Shown here in pieces: positions 16,387-25,408 of a DNA stretch of 28,054 nt. Made by a program: the position numbers and the translations under genes. Each line of letters starts with the position of its first letter. Position 1 is the stretch's first letter. The notes under the pieces are model-generated. The model was given only the letters and a program-made list of their open reading frames with translations. It ran no database searches and was not told the DNA's origin. This DNA comes from CAYSBE01 sp046309355 (GTDB taxonomy: Bacteria; Bacteroidota; Bacteroidia; UKL13-3), in the NCBI GenBank assembly GCA_046309355.1, contig JBKCPL010000065.1, positions 1 to 28,054 of the forward strand, read 5' to 3'.

Positions 16387-18696
16387 ATGTTTAAGAAATT
16401 TCTTGTCGCCCTTTTGCTATTTACAGCTCACAACCTGACAGTTAACGCTCAAAACGGAGAAGTACGAGGATTTGTGTACGACAAAGAATCAGGCGAACCA
16501 ATCATTTATACCCCGGTTTACATTTTGCAAACCATGTCGGGGGCATCCACCGATATCAACGGATTTTATGCCATCAGCAAAGTGAGGCCCGGTAACTATA
16601 CCCTTCGTTGTTACGCCTTGGGGTACGATTCGATAAAGCTGAATATTACCATACAGGAAGGGCGCATAACCAATCAGAATATTTATTTGCCACGTGTATC
16701 CCGTCAGTTGAAAGAAGTAGAAATTAAAGGCGAAAAGCAAAAAAACAGAACCGAGGTGAAGGTTTCGAATATTACCATCACACAAAAAGAATTGAAGCAA
16801 CTCCCCAGTTTTGGCGGTGAACCCGATTTAGCTCAGTATTTACAAATTTTGCCCGGTGCCGTGTTCAGCGGTGATCAGGGCGGACAGTTGTATTTGCGTG
16901 GAGGACCTCCCGTACAAAACAAAGTGATGCTAGATGGAATGACAATTTACAACCCATTTCACTCCATCGGTTTGTTTTCGGTATTTGATGCTGACATTAT
17001 TCGCACAGCGGATGTATTTGCCGGAGGATTTAATACTCAGTATGGCGGACGTATAGGCTCCATTATTGATGTATCTACACGAGAGGGAAACAAAAAAAGA
17101 CTTTCGGGAAAAGTGTCGGTTAACCCCATTACAGCTAAGGCATTGATTGAAGGCCCAATTGATAAATTTACCGAAGGCGGTGGCAGCTCTTCGTTTATTT
17201 TCTCTATAAAAAATTCATACCTCAACCGCACCTCACAAACCTTATACCCGTATGCCGACCCTGAAAACCGCACCAACGGGTTGCCTTATAGCTTTAATGA
17301 TGTGTACGCCAAATATTCATATATAGGTTCGGGTGGTAGTAAGGTTAATCTATTTGGCTTTCGGTTTGATGACGCCACCGACCTGCCACAAACACAATAC
17401 CGCTGGTCAAATTACGGTTTCGGATCCAACTTTTTCATTGTTCCCGAAGGTTCTACCATTATCAATGGTGCTGCTTCCTACTCACAATACGATATGGAGC
17501 AATTAGAATCCGACAGACGCCCACGCGAGAGTGGAATTGGAGGCTTTAACATTGCCCTAAATTTCACCAACTTTTTAGGCAAAGACGATATTCGTTACGG
17601 ATTTGAGGTAAACGGTTTTAAAACGGTATTCAAGTACTTCAACACATACGGTCTTGGACTTTCGCAAGAAGAAAACACAACGGAGCTGTGTGGTTTTGTA
17701 AAGTATAAAAAAGTGGCCGGTAGGTTTGTGATTGAACCCGGCATCAGAATTCAGAATTATGCTTCGCTGTCTAATTATTCTTTTGAACCCCGCATAGGTA
17801 TGAAATGGAATACGACCGATTGGATGAGAGTGAAAGCTTCGGCAGGCATGTACTCGCAAAATCTTGTTAATGCAGTGTCTGATCAGGATGTTATCAACTT
17901 ATTCTACGGATTTCTTTCAGGCCCGGAAGATGATTTGCAAAACACATTTGAAGGACGCAACGTAAGTCACCGCATGCAAACAGCCATTCACTACATTGGC
18001 GGACTTGAATTTGATGTGGGGCTGCATGGCGAAATCAATGTGGAGGCATTTTATAAAGATTTTACTCAGCTTACGAATATTAACCGCGATAAAAAATTTG
18101 ACAACACCGCTGCCAATCAAAACAAACCCGAACGCGAACGCGTAAGCTACATCATTGAAACCGGCAATGCGTATGGTGCCGATATTCGCTACAAATACGA
18201 ATACAAAAACTATTACCTGTGGGCGGTGTATTCACTCACGTATGTAAATAGGTATGATGGTGTTCGCAATTATTTTCCGCACTTCGACCGCAGGCATAAC
18301 TTTAACCTGGTGGCTACGTATACATTCGGCAATCAGGGAAGCTGGAGTTTCAACACACGTTGGAATTTCGGATCAGGATTTCCGTTTACACAAACCCAGG
18401 GCTTTTACGAGCAGCTTAATTTTTCAGGCGGTGTGGGTACCGGTTTCCTGAATCAAAACGGGACACTCACACCCTACTTCACCGATATTAATTCAGGTCG
18501 TTTACCTTATTTCCACCGTCTGGATATGTCACTGTCTAAAAAAATAAAATTCAGTGAAACCCGCTCGCTTACCATTACAGTGGCTGCTACCAACGTTTAC
18601 AACAGACCCAATATTTTCTATTTCGACCGAGCCAACTACCGCAGGGTTGATCAGCTGCCTATTATGCCCACATTGGGGATAAATTATTCATTTTAG
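16387..18696 (+). CDS. TonB-dependent outer-membrane receptor with carboxypeptidase-regulatory-like domain
   Basis: This 769-residue protein has a signal peptide (1..21, ending VNA before Q22), a CarboxypepD_reg-like Ig fold at about 24..110 (GEVRGFVYDKESGEPI to NQNIYLP), a possible TonB box near LKEVEIKGE, a plug domain at about 127..232 with LRGGPPVQNKVMLDGMTIYN and GGFNTQYGGRIGSIIDVSTR, and a 22-strand-type barrel ending in INYSF, the C-terminal aromatic expected for outer-membrane insertion. It imports an unknown ligand using TonB energy; exbB-exbD-tonB lie downstream on the same strand. There is no SusD neighbour, so it is not a typical glycan-uptake SusC. At 769 residues it is shorter than SusC proteins. 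The ATG follows 125 to 176 bases of divergent intergenic DNA. Confidence 0.92.
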   Translation: MFKKFLVALLLFTAHNLTVNAQNGEVRGFVYDKESGEPIIYTPVYILQTMSGASTDINGFYAISKVRPGNYTLRCYALGYDSIKLNITIQEGRITNQNIYLPRVSRQLKEVEIKGEKQKNRTEVKVSNITITQKELKQLPSFGGEPDLAQYLQILPGAVFSGDQGGQLYLRGGPPVQNKVMLDGMTIYNPFHSIGLFSVFDADIIRTADVFAGGFNTQYGGRIGSIIDVSTREGNKKRLSGKVSVNPITAKALIEGPIDKFTEGGGSSSFIFSIKNSYLNRTSQTLYPYADPENRTNGLPYSFNDVYAKYSYIGSGGSKVNLFGFRFDDATDLPQTQYRWSNYGFGSNFFIVPEGSTIINGAASYSQYDMEQLESDRRPRESGIGGFNIALNFTNFLGKDDIRYGFEVNGFKTVFKYFNTYGLGLSQEENTTELCGFVKYKKVAGRFVIEPGIRIQNYASLSNYSFEPRIGMKWNTTDWMRVKASAGMYSQNLVNAVSDQDVINLFYGFLSGPEDDLQNTFEGRNVSHRMQTAIHYIGGLEFDVGLHGEINVEAFYKDFTQLTNINRDKKFDNTAANQNKPERERVSYIIETGNAYGADIRYKYEYKNYYLWAVYSLTYVNRYDGVRNYFPHFDRRHNFNLVATYTFGNQGSWSFNTRWNFGSGFPFTQTQGFYEQLNFSGGVGTGFLNQNGTLTPYFTDINSGRLPYFHRLDMSLSKKIKFSETRSLTITVAATNVYNRPNIFYFDRANYRRVDQLPIMPTLGINYSF

Positions 18697-18748
18697 CACA
18701 TACCCGCATGATAGCTTTGACGTTACGTAAACGTAAACTTCATTGCAC

Positions 18749-21700
18749 ATGTGTAGCCGAATTAGTATTGCCCTCCTGCTTTCAGTCCTTTTCTCATTCA
18801 ACGCTGTTGCACAGAAAACTGAAACGTACGCCCATGAATTAAACCTCTATCAACAAGCGCATGAGTTGTTTGAACATGAGCAATACGGTGAAGCGCAAAA
18901 GCATTTTTTAACGTATGCGGAGCATGCCCGCGACCGTGAACTCAAAATAAATGCACTGTATTATGCTGGGGTGTGCGCTATGGAATTAATGAATCCCGAT
19001 GCCGTAAACCTGCTCAACCGCATACACATCCACTATCCGGAACACAGCAAATCGAGGCCGGCCGTATACCAGTTGGGCAAGTATTACTACCGTATAAAAG
19101 ATAATAAAAATGCCGTGAAATACCTTCAGCGTGTGTCGGCTGAAGACCTCACTCCCGCTGAAGCCGATGACATGTACTTTATGCGCGGCTATTGTTTCTT
19201 TAAGCTCGATAACTTTGACGACTCCAAAAAGAGTTTCGTAAATATCAAGGAAAAGAAAGGCAAGTATTACGATGCCAGCAATTATTACTACGGCTACGTT
19301 ATTTACCGAGAAGGAAATTATAACGATGCACTCGAGCATTTTATGCGTGTACAAAAAAGCAAAACATTTGGTCCGCTGGCTCAGGTGTACGTGGCACAAA
19401 TTTACTTTACACGCAAACAGTATCAGGATGTAGTATCCTTTGCCGATACCATTACCAACAAAGAAATTATTACGGATGTGGCCGGCATCGTTGGTCAATC
19501 ATACTTTCAACTGGGTAACTATACGAAAGCTGCTGTTTTTCTGGAGCGTTACAACAGCAAAGCAACTGTAAAAAATAACCAGGATATTTACCGCTTGGGC
19601 TATGCCTATCTGCGCACCAAGGAATACAGTCAGGCTATAGAGCAGCTTAGCAGCATTGCCAACAATAACGACTCCACTGCGCAATTCGCCAGTTTTCACC
19701 TGGCCGATGCCTACCTGCTAACCAATAAAAAAGAAGCGGCCCGCCTGGCATTTAACCGGGCTTACAATATTGGCTACAATGCCGAACTAAAAGAACTGTC
19801 GCTGTTTAACTACGCCAAACTTTCGTACGAATTGAAGTTTCAGCAGGAGGCGCTCAAAGACCTGGTTCGGTTTGTTAATGAGTTTCCAAACTCAACGTAT
19901 GTAAACGATGCCAAAACTGTTTTATCGGAACTGCTGCTATCCACCAAAAACTATAAAGATGCCGTGGCTCTGATTGAAAGCATAAAGAACCGCTCGAAAG
20001 AAAATAACATAGCACTTCAGCGTGTAGCGTTTTACAGAGCCGAAGAACTTTACCTGAACAACGATTATGCAGCTGCGTTCGAAATGTTTAAGAAATCGCA
20101 GCAATTCGATTTTGATAAAAGGTTGCTCGGGTTGACTTACTTCTGGATGGCTGAAATACAATTTAAGCAGTCACAGTTTGATTTGGCCAATGAAAACTAC
20201 CTCGTGTTTTCGCAATTTGCTGAAGTAAAAGAAACCCGTTTTTATCCACTATCCTTTTACAACCGTGCTTACTGTTTTTTAAAAATGGAAAACTACGAGC
20301 GTTGCATTGCCGAGATGAAAAAGTTTACCGCCACCGAGTATGCACTGAATAATGTCGAACTGTATACCGATGCAAACATACGCATAGCCGATTGCCAGTT
20401 GGTGTTGCGCAATTACCTGCAGGCACTTGACCAATACGAACTGATTGTAAACAAAAAACTGAACGGAGCAGATTATGCGCTGTATCAGCGTGCTACTATT
20501 TATGGTGTGCTGAATAGGCCTCAGGAAAAAGTGACTGCGCTAAACACACTGGTACAGAATTACCCCAAATCAACGTATATAGACGATGCTGTTTACGACA
20601 TTGCTCTTGTTAATCTACAATCGGAAAATTACCAGGCAGCACTCAGCGGATTTCAACTGGTGATTGACAAATACGGCCGCAGCCAGCATGTGCGAAAAGC
20701 CTTTCTCAATAAAGGACTTTGCTACTACAACATGAATAAGGAGGATGAAGCTCTTCAGGTATTTAAACAACTGATTACCGATTACTCCACCACAGCCGAA
20801 GCCCGCGATGCGCTGGTCATCGTAAAGAATATTTTTATTGAACGTTCGCAAAGTGAAGAATACATTGAGTTTGTAAAGGTTCTTCCCAATGTGACCCTCT
20901 CTCCTACCTATCAGGATTCGGTTACATACGAATCTGCCTTTAATGCGTACAAAAACAACGACTGCGCAAAAGCATCACGCACGTTTGGAAATTACATCAG
21001 TAAATTTCCGGGTGGATTTTTTGTATTGAAGGCTAATTACTTCAAAGCTGAATGTGATTTCAAACTCAAAAACTTTGACACGGCACTTATATGCTACGAA
21101 TATGTGGCTATGCAGAACCGAAGCGAATACACCGAGAAGGCTGTAAAACAAACAGCTGTACTGTATTACATGAAAAAGAATAACGAGAAAGCGTATGAAT
21201 ATTACTCTTCGCTAGAACGCATTGCGGGCAGCCGCGACTACCTGGCTACGGCCTTGCTTGGACAGATAAAATCAGCCTCGGCATTGGGACAAATGGAAAA
21301 TGCCGTTCAGGCATCGTTCCGCTACATCAACTCCACCATCGGACAAAAAGAAGGTATAGTTGAAGCTAAAACAAACATTGCCCGCTACTACATGCTTAAT
21401 AAGCAATACGATTCGGCTTCCGTGGAGTGGCAATACGTGATGAAAGAAACGAAGAACGTGTGGGCTGCCGAAGCACGGTACAATATGGCACTCATACGCT
21501 TCATCAAAAAAGACAACAAAGCTGCTAAAAAAGAAATATTTGAAATGGCCGATAAGTATTCGAACTACGAATTTTGGGTGGCCAAGTCATACCTGCTGCT
21601 GGCAGATGTGTACCTGAGCGAGAAAGATAATTTTCAGGCTAAAGCTACACTCCAAAGCCTTATTGAAAACTACGATGGTGCCGATATCAAAAGCGAAGCC

Positions 21701-21772
21701 ACAGAAAAACTGCGCATGATTATAGAAAAAGAAGAAAGTGCCAAACCCCGTAAACCCGAACCACAGGAATAA
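18749..21772 (+). CDS. Large periplasmic tetratricopeptide-repeat protein
   Basis: This 1007-residue protein has a signal peptide (about 1..21, ending AVA before Q22) and then an almost unbroken array of TPR-like helical hairpins. Recognisable units include YRIKDNKNAVKYLQRV, YLRTKEYSQAIEQLSS, YNMNKEDEALQVFKQLI and FKLKNFDTALICYEYV, many with the Y-x-x-G-x-Y-x-x-A spacing. It ends in a charged tail (EEKSAKPRKPEPQE-like). There is no membrane anchor beyond the signal, so it should be periplasmic or loosely attached, and acts as a protein scaffold. Some units resemble the YbgF/CpoB type of TPR, which works with Tol-Pal. I chose ATG 18749; a TTG six bases earlier also fits. It lies 52 bases after the receptor gene and 14 before the barrel gene. 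Confidence 0.88.
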   Translation: MCSRISIALLLSVLFSFNAVAQKTETYAHELNLYQQAHELFEHEQYGEAQKHFLTYAEHARDRELKINALYYAGVCAMELMNPDAVNLLNRIHIHYPEHSKSRPAVYQLGKYYYRIKDNKNAVKYLQRVSAEDLTPAEADDMYFMRGYCFFKLDNFDDSKKSFVNIKEKKGKYYDASNYYYGYVIYREGNYNDALEHFMRVQKSKTFGPLAQVYVAQIYFTRKQYQDVVSFADTITNKEIITDVAGIVGQSYFQLGNYTKAAVFLERYNSKATVKNNQDIYRLGYAYLRTKEYSQAIEQLSSIANNNDSTAQFASFHLADAYLLTNKKEAARLAFNRAYNIGYNAELKELSLFNYAKLSYELKFQQEALKDLVRFVNEFPNSTYVNDAKTVLSELLLSTKNYKDAVALIESIKNRSKENNIALQRVAFYRAEELYLNNDYAAAFEMFKKSQQFDFDKRLLGLTYFWMAEIQFKQSQFDLANENYLVFSQFAEVKETRFYPLSFYNRAYCFLKMENYERCIAEMKKFTATEYALNNVELYTDANIRIADCQLVLRNYLQALDQYELIVNKKLNGADYALYQRATIYGVLNRPQEKVTALNTLVQNYPKSTYIDDAVYDIALVNLQSENYQAALSGFQLVIDKYGRSQHVRKAFLNKGLCYYNMNKEDEALQVFKQLITDYSTTAEARDALVIVKNIFIERSQSEEYIEFVKVLPNVTLSPTYQDSVTYESAFNAYKNNDCAKASRTFGNYISKFPGGFFVLKANYFKAECDFKLKNFDTALICYEYVAMQNRSEYTEKAVKQTAVLYYMKKNNEKAYEYYSSLERIAGSRDYLATALLGQIKSASALGQMENAVQASFRYINSTIGQKEGIVEAKTNIARYYMLNKQYDSASVEWQYVMKETKNVWAAEARYNMALIRFIKKDNKAAKKEIFEMADKYSNYEFWVAKSYLLLADVYLSEKDNFQAKATLQSLIENYDGADIKSEATEKLRMIIEKEESAKPRKPEPQE

Positions 21773-21786
21773 TACCAACGTAAACC

Positions 21787-23412
21787 ATGAAACGCATATT
21801 TATATTTTGCTTGTTCGCTGCCGGATGCATCCAGGCAGCATGGAGTCAATCCGATACACTGCGTACAGATGTGATAGATGTGATTAAACCGTTTAAAGCC
21901 ATTTTAAGCGATGCCATCAAAATTCCTTCAAATCCCAACCCTGAAATACCCGATATAAAACCCGTAGTACTCACCTATAGTTTACCTGAAATACGACACA
22001 ATGATGTACCTACAGTGTATACCATTAAACCGCTTTCACTGGGTACATCACTTTTGCCTAAATTGAAAAACAATTACACACGCATGGGTTTCGGCAATTA
22101 CACTACACCGCTTTTTGAGGTGTACCTGAACTCGACCCGAAACCGACAAGCACAGTGGGGCACATATTACAAACATCTTTCTTCATCGGGCGATAATTTT
22201 CAAAATTTCAGCACAAACACCCTGTCGCTTTACGGAAAACGTTTTATTGACAATGGCGTTATCGAGTCCGATATTACATACAACCGACAAGTTACTTATC
22301 TTTACGGGTATAGTAAAGAATCGCTGAAGCCTGAAGATAAAGACCTGCGTAATCAATTCGGATTACTGGAACTTCACGGTGGATATTCAAACATTGTAAA
22401 AGATACGAGCAAGCTGGGTTATACGGCAGGCATACGCTACTATGCATACAGCACAAACAACACTGCAGATGAAGACGACTTTAAAGTGTATGCCGGTTTC
22501 AGAAAAAGCATAAAAGGTAATCCGCTAAACGTATACACACAGATGCAGCTAAATACAACTACCACACCCGGAATTAGCTACAACCGCTTGTTTATTGACA
22601 TAAACCCGGAATACCGCCTGCACATTTCACCCAGTATATATGTAAACGTAGGCTTTAATTCAACCCTGTTTAATGACAGCAGCGGAACAAAGTTGCATTT
22701 CTTCCCGAAAGCCGAAGGCGGCATTCACCTCATTCGTCAGGCGCTTACCTTTTACACGGGCATTACAGGAAATTTGCAACGCCACACACTTCGCAGCATA
22801 ACCACCGAAAACCCGTTTACACGCTCACTATCACTTCAAAATACCGAAAATACATTTGAAATGTATGCAGGTTTCAAAGGCATTATCAGCTCGCAAACTT
22901 CGTTCATGCTACAGGCATCTTACTCAACCGTGCGAAATCTTCTGTTTTATGGAGCAGACACACTGTTGTACGCAGCGTATAGCGTATACGACAATTCTAC
23001 TGCGGGCGTTACGCAGGTGAAAGCAGAATTGAACCACGATTTCTGGAAAAGTTTCAGAATGGGATTTTCGATGCATTACATGGGCTACGATTTAAAACTG
23101 GCAGCGCCATACTCACGCCCGACATTTTCAACTACCGCACACCTCACCTACAACATGGCCGACAAATTTATTTTGAAGGCAGAAGCATTTACCATGAATC
23201 AGCGTATGGCACAGCTGCGCGGAACGGTAAATACAAGCGATGTAAAAATGAACGGCTGGGTTGATTTGAATGCAGCACTGGAATACCGCTACAGCCGCAC
23301 CATCGGACTGTTTCTGAACGTAAATAATATCACCAACAACCGCTATCAACGCTGGCTCAATTTGCCGGTATATGGAATAAATGTGCTGGGCGGGTTGTCA
23401 GTTACGTTCTGA
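21787..23412 (+). CDS. TonB-receptor-like beta-barrel without a plug domain
   Basis: This 541-residue protein has a signal peptide (1..20, then QSDTL), a conserved-looking N-terminal segment (VIDVIKPFKAILSDAIKI, 29..46, then PSNPNPE), and a series of alternating amphipathic strands to a C-terminal GGLSVTF. Such an ending and the NVNNITNNRYQRWL motif near it are typical of TonB-dependent receptor barrels, but the plug domain and its LRG and LDG motifs are missing. It is probably an outer-membrane barrel in which the N-terminal stretch faces the periplasm. I have seen this family in Bacteroidota but know no function. It follows the TPR gene by 14 bases, so the two products may work together. 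Confidence 0.82.
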   Translation: MKRIFIFCLFAAGCIQAAWSQSDTLRTDVIDVIKPFKAILSDAIKIPSNPNPEIPDIKPVVLTYSLPEIRHNDVPTVYTIKPLSLGTSLLPKLKNNYTRMGFGNYTTPLFEVYLNSTRNRQAQWGTYYKHLSSSGDNFQNFSTNTLSLYGKRFIDNGVIESDITYNRQVTYLYGYSKESLKPEDKDLRNQFGLLELHGGYSNIVKDTSKLGYTAGIRYYAYSTNNTADEDDFKVYAGFRKSIKGNPLNVYTQMQLNTTTTPGISYNRLFIDINPEYRLHISPSIYVNVGFNSTLFNDSSGTKLHFFPKAEGGIHLIRQALTFYTGITGNLQRHTLRSITTENPFTRSLSLQNTENTFEMYAGFKGIISSQTSFMLQASYSTVRNLLFYGADTLLYAAYSVYDNSTAGVTQVKAELNHDFWKSFRMGFSMHYMGYDLKLAAPYSRPTFSTTAHLTYNMADKFILKAEAFTMNQRMAQLRGTVNTSDVKMNGWVDLNAALEYRYSRTIGLFLNVNNITNNRYQRWLNLPVYGINVLGGLSVTF

Positions 23413-23439
23413 TTTGATACACAATATATTGCGTCTGTA

Positions 23440-23470
23440 TTTGCACAGCCAAGTCAAAATCTTTATTTTG
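23440..23470 (+). promoter_or_regulatory. Candidate -33/-7 promoter upstream of the HU/SPOR gene
   Basis: TTTG (23440..23443) and TTATTTTG (23463..23470) are 19 bases apart. The -33 box is perfect, and the -7 box matches five of six defined positions of TAnnTTTG. Transcription would begin near 23476, almost at the ATG (23478), so a nearly leaderless message is implied. This may allow the HU/SPOR-exbB-exbD-tonB part to be expressed apart from the receptor-TPR-barrel part. Confidence 0.35.
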
Positions 23471-23477
23471 CGGCTTT

Positions 23478-24620
23478 ATGCACCTGCAACATCACCCCAT
23501 CTGGAAAACAGTTCAAAAGCTGATGCACTCTCACGATTGTGTGATTGTACCGGGCTTCGGTGGCTTTGTGTGCAACAGGCAGAATGCACGCATTGATCAG
23601 GTTTCACACGTCATTACACCTCCCGGTAAACATGTTGTTTTTAACCAGAACCTGAAAACCAACGATGGTTTGCTGGCCAATCAGATTGCTGAAGAAATGA
23701 AGATGGGATACAGTGATGCCGTAAAATGGATGGAACAAACGGTAGATCAAATTAAACACCTGCTAACCGAACAAAAGCAATTGGAAGTAGACGGGTTTGG
23801 CCGATTCCGACTGAATGCCGAAGCCAATTACGTGTTTATTCCGCTGCTCCAAAATAATTACTCCTACTCTTCTTTTGGATTAATGCCTGTTCAGGCATCA
23901 CCGGTGTCTTCACGCACTATAAAGTCAACCCATACCAAAATTTTCCGCGAGCGCAGCACAGTTAAACAACCCCGTAAGGTTTCAACCGGGTTCTGGCCGG
24001 CCATGCTGGCTACTACACTAAGTTTGCTGCTGGTAGTGAACGCCTGGATTTATTTTCAGGATCATTCACTTGATCAGCTACACATTGGCGACAATCAATT
24101 GGGTGTTCATACCTGGTTCGATTCATTGCGCAATACCGACAGTACTCCCCAACAAACCATTGCCGAACCTTTAACCGAACCTCAACCGGCACCTGCAGGT
24201 GAAGAAAGTGCACCCGCTGAATCGTTCAATCCGGCAGCCGTGGCTAAAGCTATTTCGAACGTTCGAAACAGTTGGGTATTCCCGCCTTATGCAGATACAG
24301 AAACCGATCAACCTGCAGAAACAACAGATCCAATTCCTGCCACTACTCCCGAAACAGAAATTCCCTTAGCTGAAACTGTACACACGTCAAGCCATTCATA
24401 CTATGTAATTGCAGGTGTATTCTGGAAAGAACCCAATGCGGAAAGATATGCCGAAAGCTTAACCCAAAAAGGCTACAAGGCCGAAATTATTCAAAGCAAC
24501 TGCGTAAACTGCAAACGGGTAAGCATAGGTTCATTTGCCACCAAACAAGAGGCTGAAGCCTTTCTGCGTGAAGTGCAGGCAAGCATCAATACCGAGGCGT
24601 GGATTTACTCCGTACGCTGA
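23478..24620 (+). CDS. Inner-membrane HU-CCDC81-like and SPOR domain protein
   Basis: This 380-residue protein has three parts. Residues 1..125 match the bacterial HU-CCDC81 type of HU/IHF-like domain: HDCVIVPGFGGFVCN at 19..33 is the hallmark, and EVDGFGRFRLN (103..113) starts the second unit. A membrane segment lies at 172..193. After a Pro/Glu/Thr-rich linker (about 220..300) comes a C-terminal SPOR domain (304..380) beginning HSYYVIAGVF and containing VSIGSFATKQEAEAFL. SPOR domains bind glycan strands lacking stem peptides at division septa, so the C-terminus should be periplasmic and the HU-like part cytoplasmic. A CxxC (C342, C345) lies inside the SPOR domain. The gene is 65 bases after the barrel gene and 111 before exbB. 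Confidence 0.9.
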   Translation: MHLQHHPIWKTVQKLMHSHDCVIVPGFGGFVCNRQNARIDQVSHVITPPGKHVVFNQNLKTNDGLLANQIAEEMKMGYSDAVKWMEQTVDQIKHLLTEQKQLEVDGFGRFRLNAEANYVFIPLLQNNYSYSSFGLMPVQASPVSSRTIKSTHTKIFRERSTVKQPRKVSTGFWPAMLATTLSLLLVVNAWIYFQDHSLDQLHIGDNQLGVHTWFDSLRNTDSTPQQTIAEPLTEPQPAPAGEESAPAESFNPAAVAKAISNVRNSWVFPPYADTETDQPAETTDPIPATTPETEIPLAETVHTSSHSYYVIAGVFWKEPNAERYAESLTQKGYKAEIIQSNCVNCKRVSIGSFATKQEAEAFLREVQASINTEAWIYSVR

Positions 24621-24731
24621 TTTCTGACAGATACTAAAGTATACATACACACCGGCATGTTGTGCAAATGTGATTAAATGCAAGCAACGTTTGCGGGTTT
24701 CATTTCCTTGTTTAGCGTAAAATTTAAACGC

Positions 24732-25397
24732 ATGAACAACCTCCTCCTCCAAATTACCGAAACAGCACAACCAGGCGAATCACAAAGTTTGTTTTCGCTG
24801 CTGCTCAAAGGCGGTCCTGTAATGATTCCGCTGGCTCTGCTCAGTATCATCGCAGTATACATCACTATCGAACGGTATCTGACCATAAAGAAAGCTTCAA
24901 AGCTCGATCAAAATTTCATGGCCAATATCAAAGACATGGTTCTTAACGGAAACATTAAAGGAGCGAAAGCGCTGTGCGAACGCACAAACTCGCCCGTGGC
25001 TCGCATGCTTGAAAAAGGCATATCGCGTATTGGCAAACCACTGCAAGACATCAATACCTCTATTCAAAATTCAGGAAACATTGAAATCAATAAACTGGAA
25101 AAAGGAATGCCCACACTGGCAACGGTATCGGGGGCAGCACCCATGCTGGGTTTTCTGGGCACGGTTACAGGTATGGTTTCTGCGTTTTACAACATGTCGC
25201 AGGCAGGTGCTAATCTTACAGTAAGCCTTTTGGCCGGAGGTATTTATGAAGCTCTGGTAACCACAGTTGCAGGTCTTATTATTGGAATATTCGCTTACGT
25301 TGCCTACAACCAGCTGACCGCTATGGTTGAAAAAATTGTTCACCGCATGGAGGCCAGTTCTGTTGAGTTTATTGACTTGTTGCAAGACCCCGCTTAA
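24732..25397 (+). CDS. exbB: ExbB/TolQ-family proton-channel protein
   Basis: This 221-residue protein has three membrane segments: GGPVMIPLALLSIIAVYITIERYL, then after a cytoplasmic domain LATVSGAAPMLGFLGTVTGMVSAF, then a GIYEALVTTVAGLIIGIFAYVAY hairpin. The GFLGTVTGM and EALVTTVAGL motifs are the MotA/TolQ/ExbB channel signature. It makes the stator of the proton-driven motor, with ExbD encoded 11 bases downstream. I chose the ATG at 24732, giving an N-terminus MNNLLLQITE like many Bacteroidota homologues; an ATG at 24678 would add 18 residues. Whether it serves TonB or a Tol-like role is not decided by sequence alone. Confidence 0.92.
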   Translation: MNNLLLQITETAQPGESQSLFSLLLKGGPVMIPLALLSIIAVYITIERYLTIKKASKLDQNFMANIKDMVLNGNIKGAKALCERTNSPVARMLEKGISRIGKPLQDINTSIQNSGNIEINKLEKGMPTLATVSGAAPMLGFLGTVTGMVSAFYNMSQAGANLTVSLLAGGIYEALVTTVAGLIIGIFAYVAYNQLTAMVEKIVHRMEASSVEFIDLLQDPA

Positions 25398-25408
25398 TCA
25401 ACACCGTT

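Noticed and set aside
18723..18736. TTACGTAA palindrome with a repeated ACGTAA before the TPR gene
   Set aside because: It is short and no -7 box is found at the right distance from the TTTG at 18716, so there is no support for a promoter or operator.
16387..21772. Polysaccharide-utilisation (SusC/SusD) locus
   Set aside because: No SusD-like lipoprotein, glycoside hydrolase or sensor follows the receptor; the next gene is a TPR protein.
21823..21831. Possible lipobox (AAGC) in the signal peptide of the plugless barrel
   Set aside because: The -3 position is Ala rather than Leu/Val/Ile, and a barrel ending in an aromatic residue does not need a lipid anchor.
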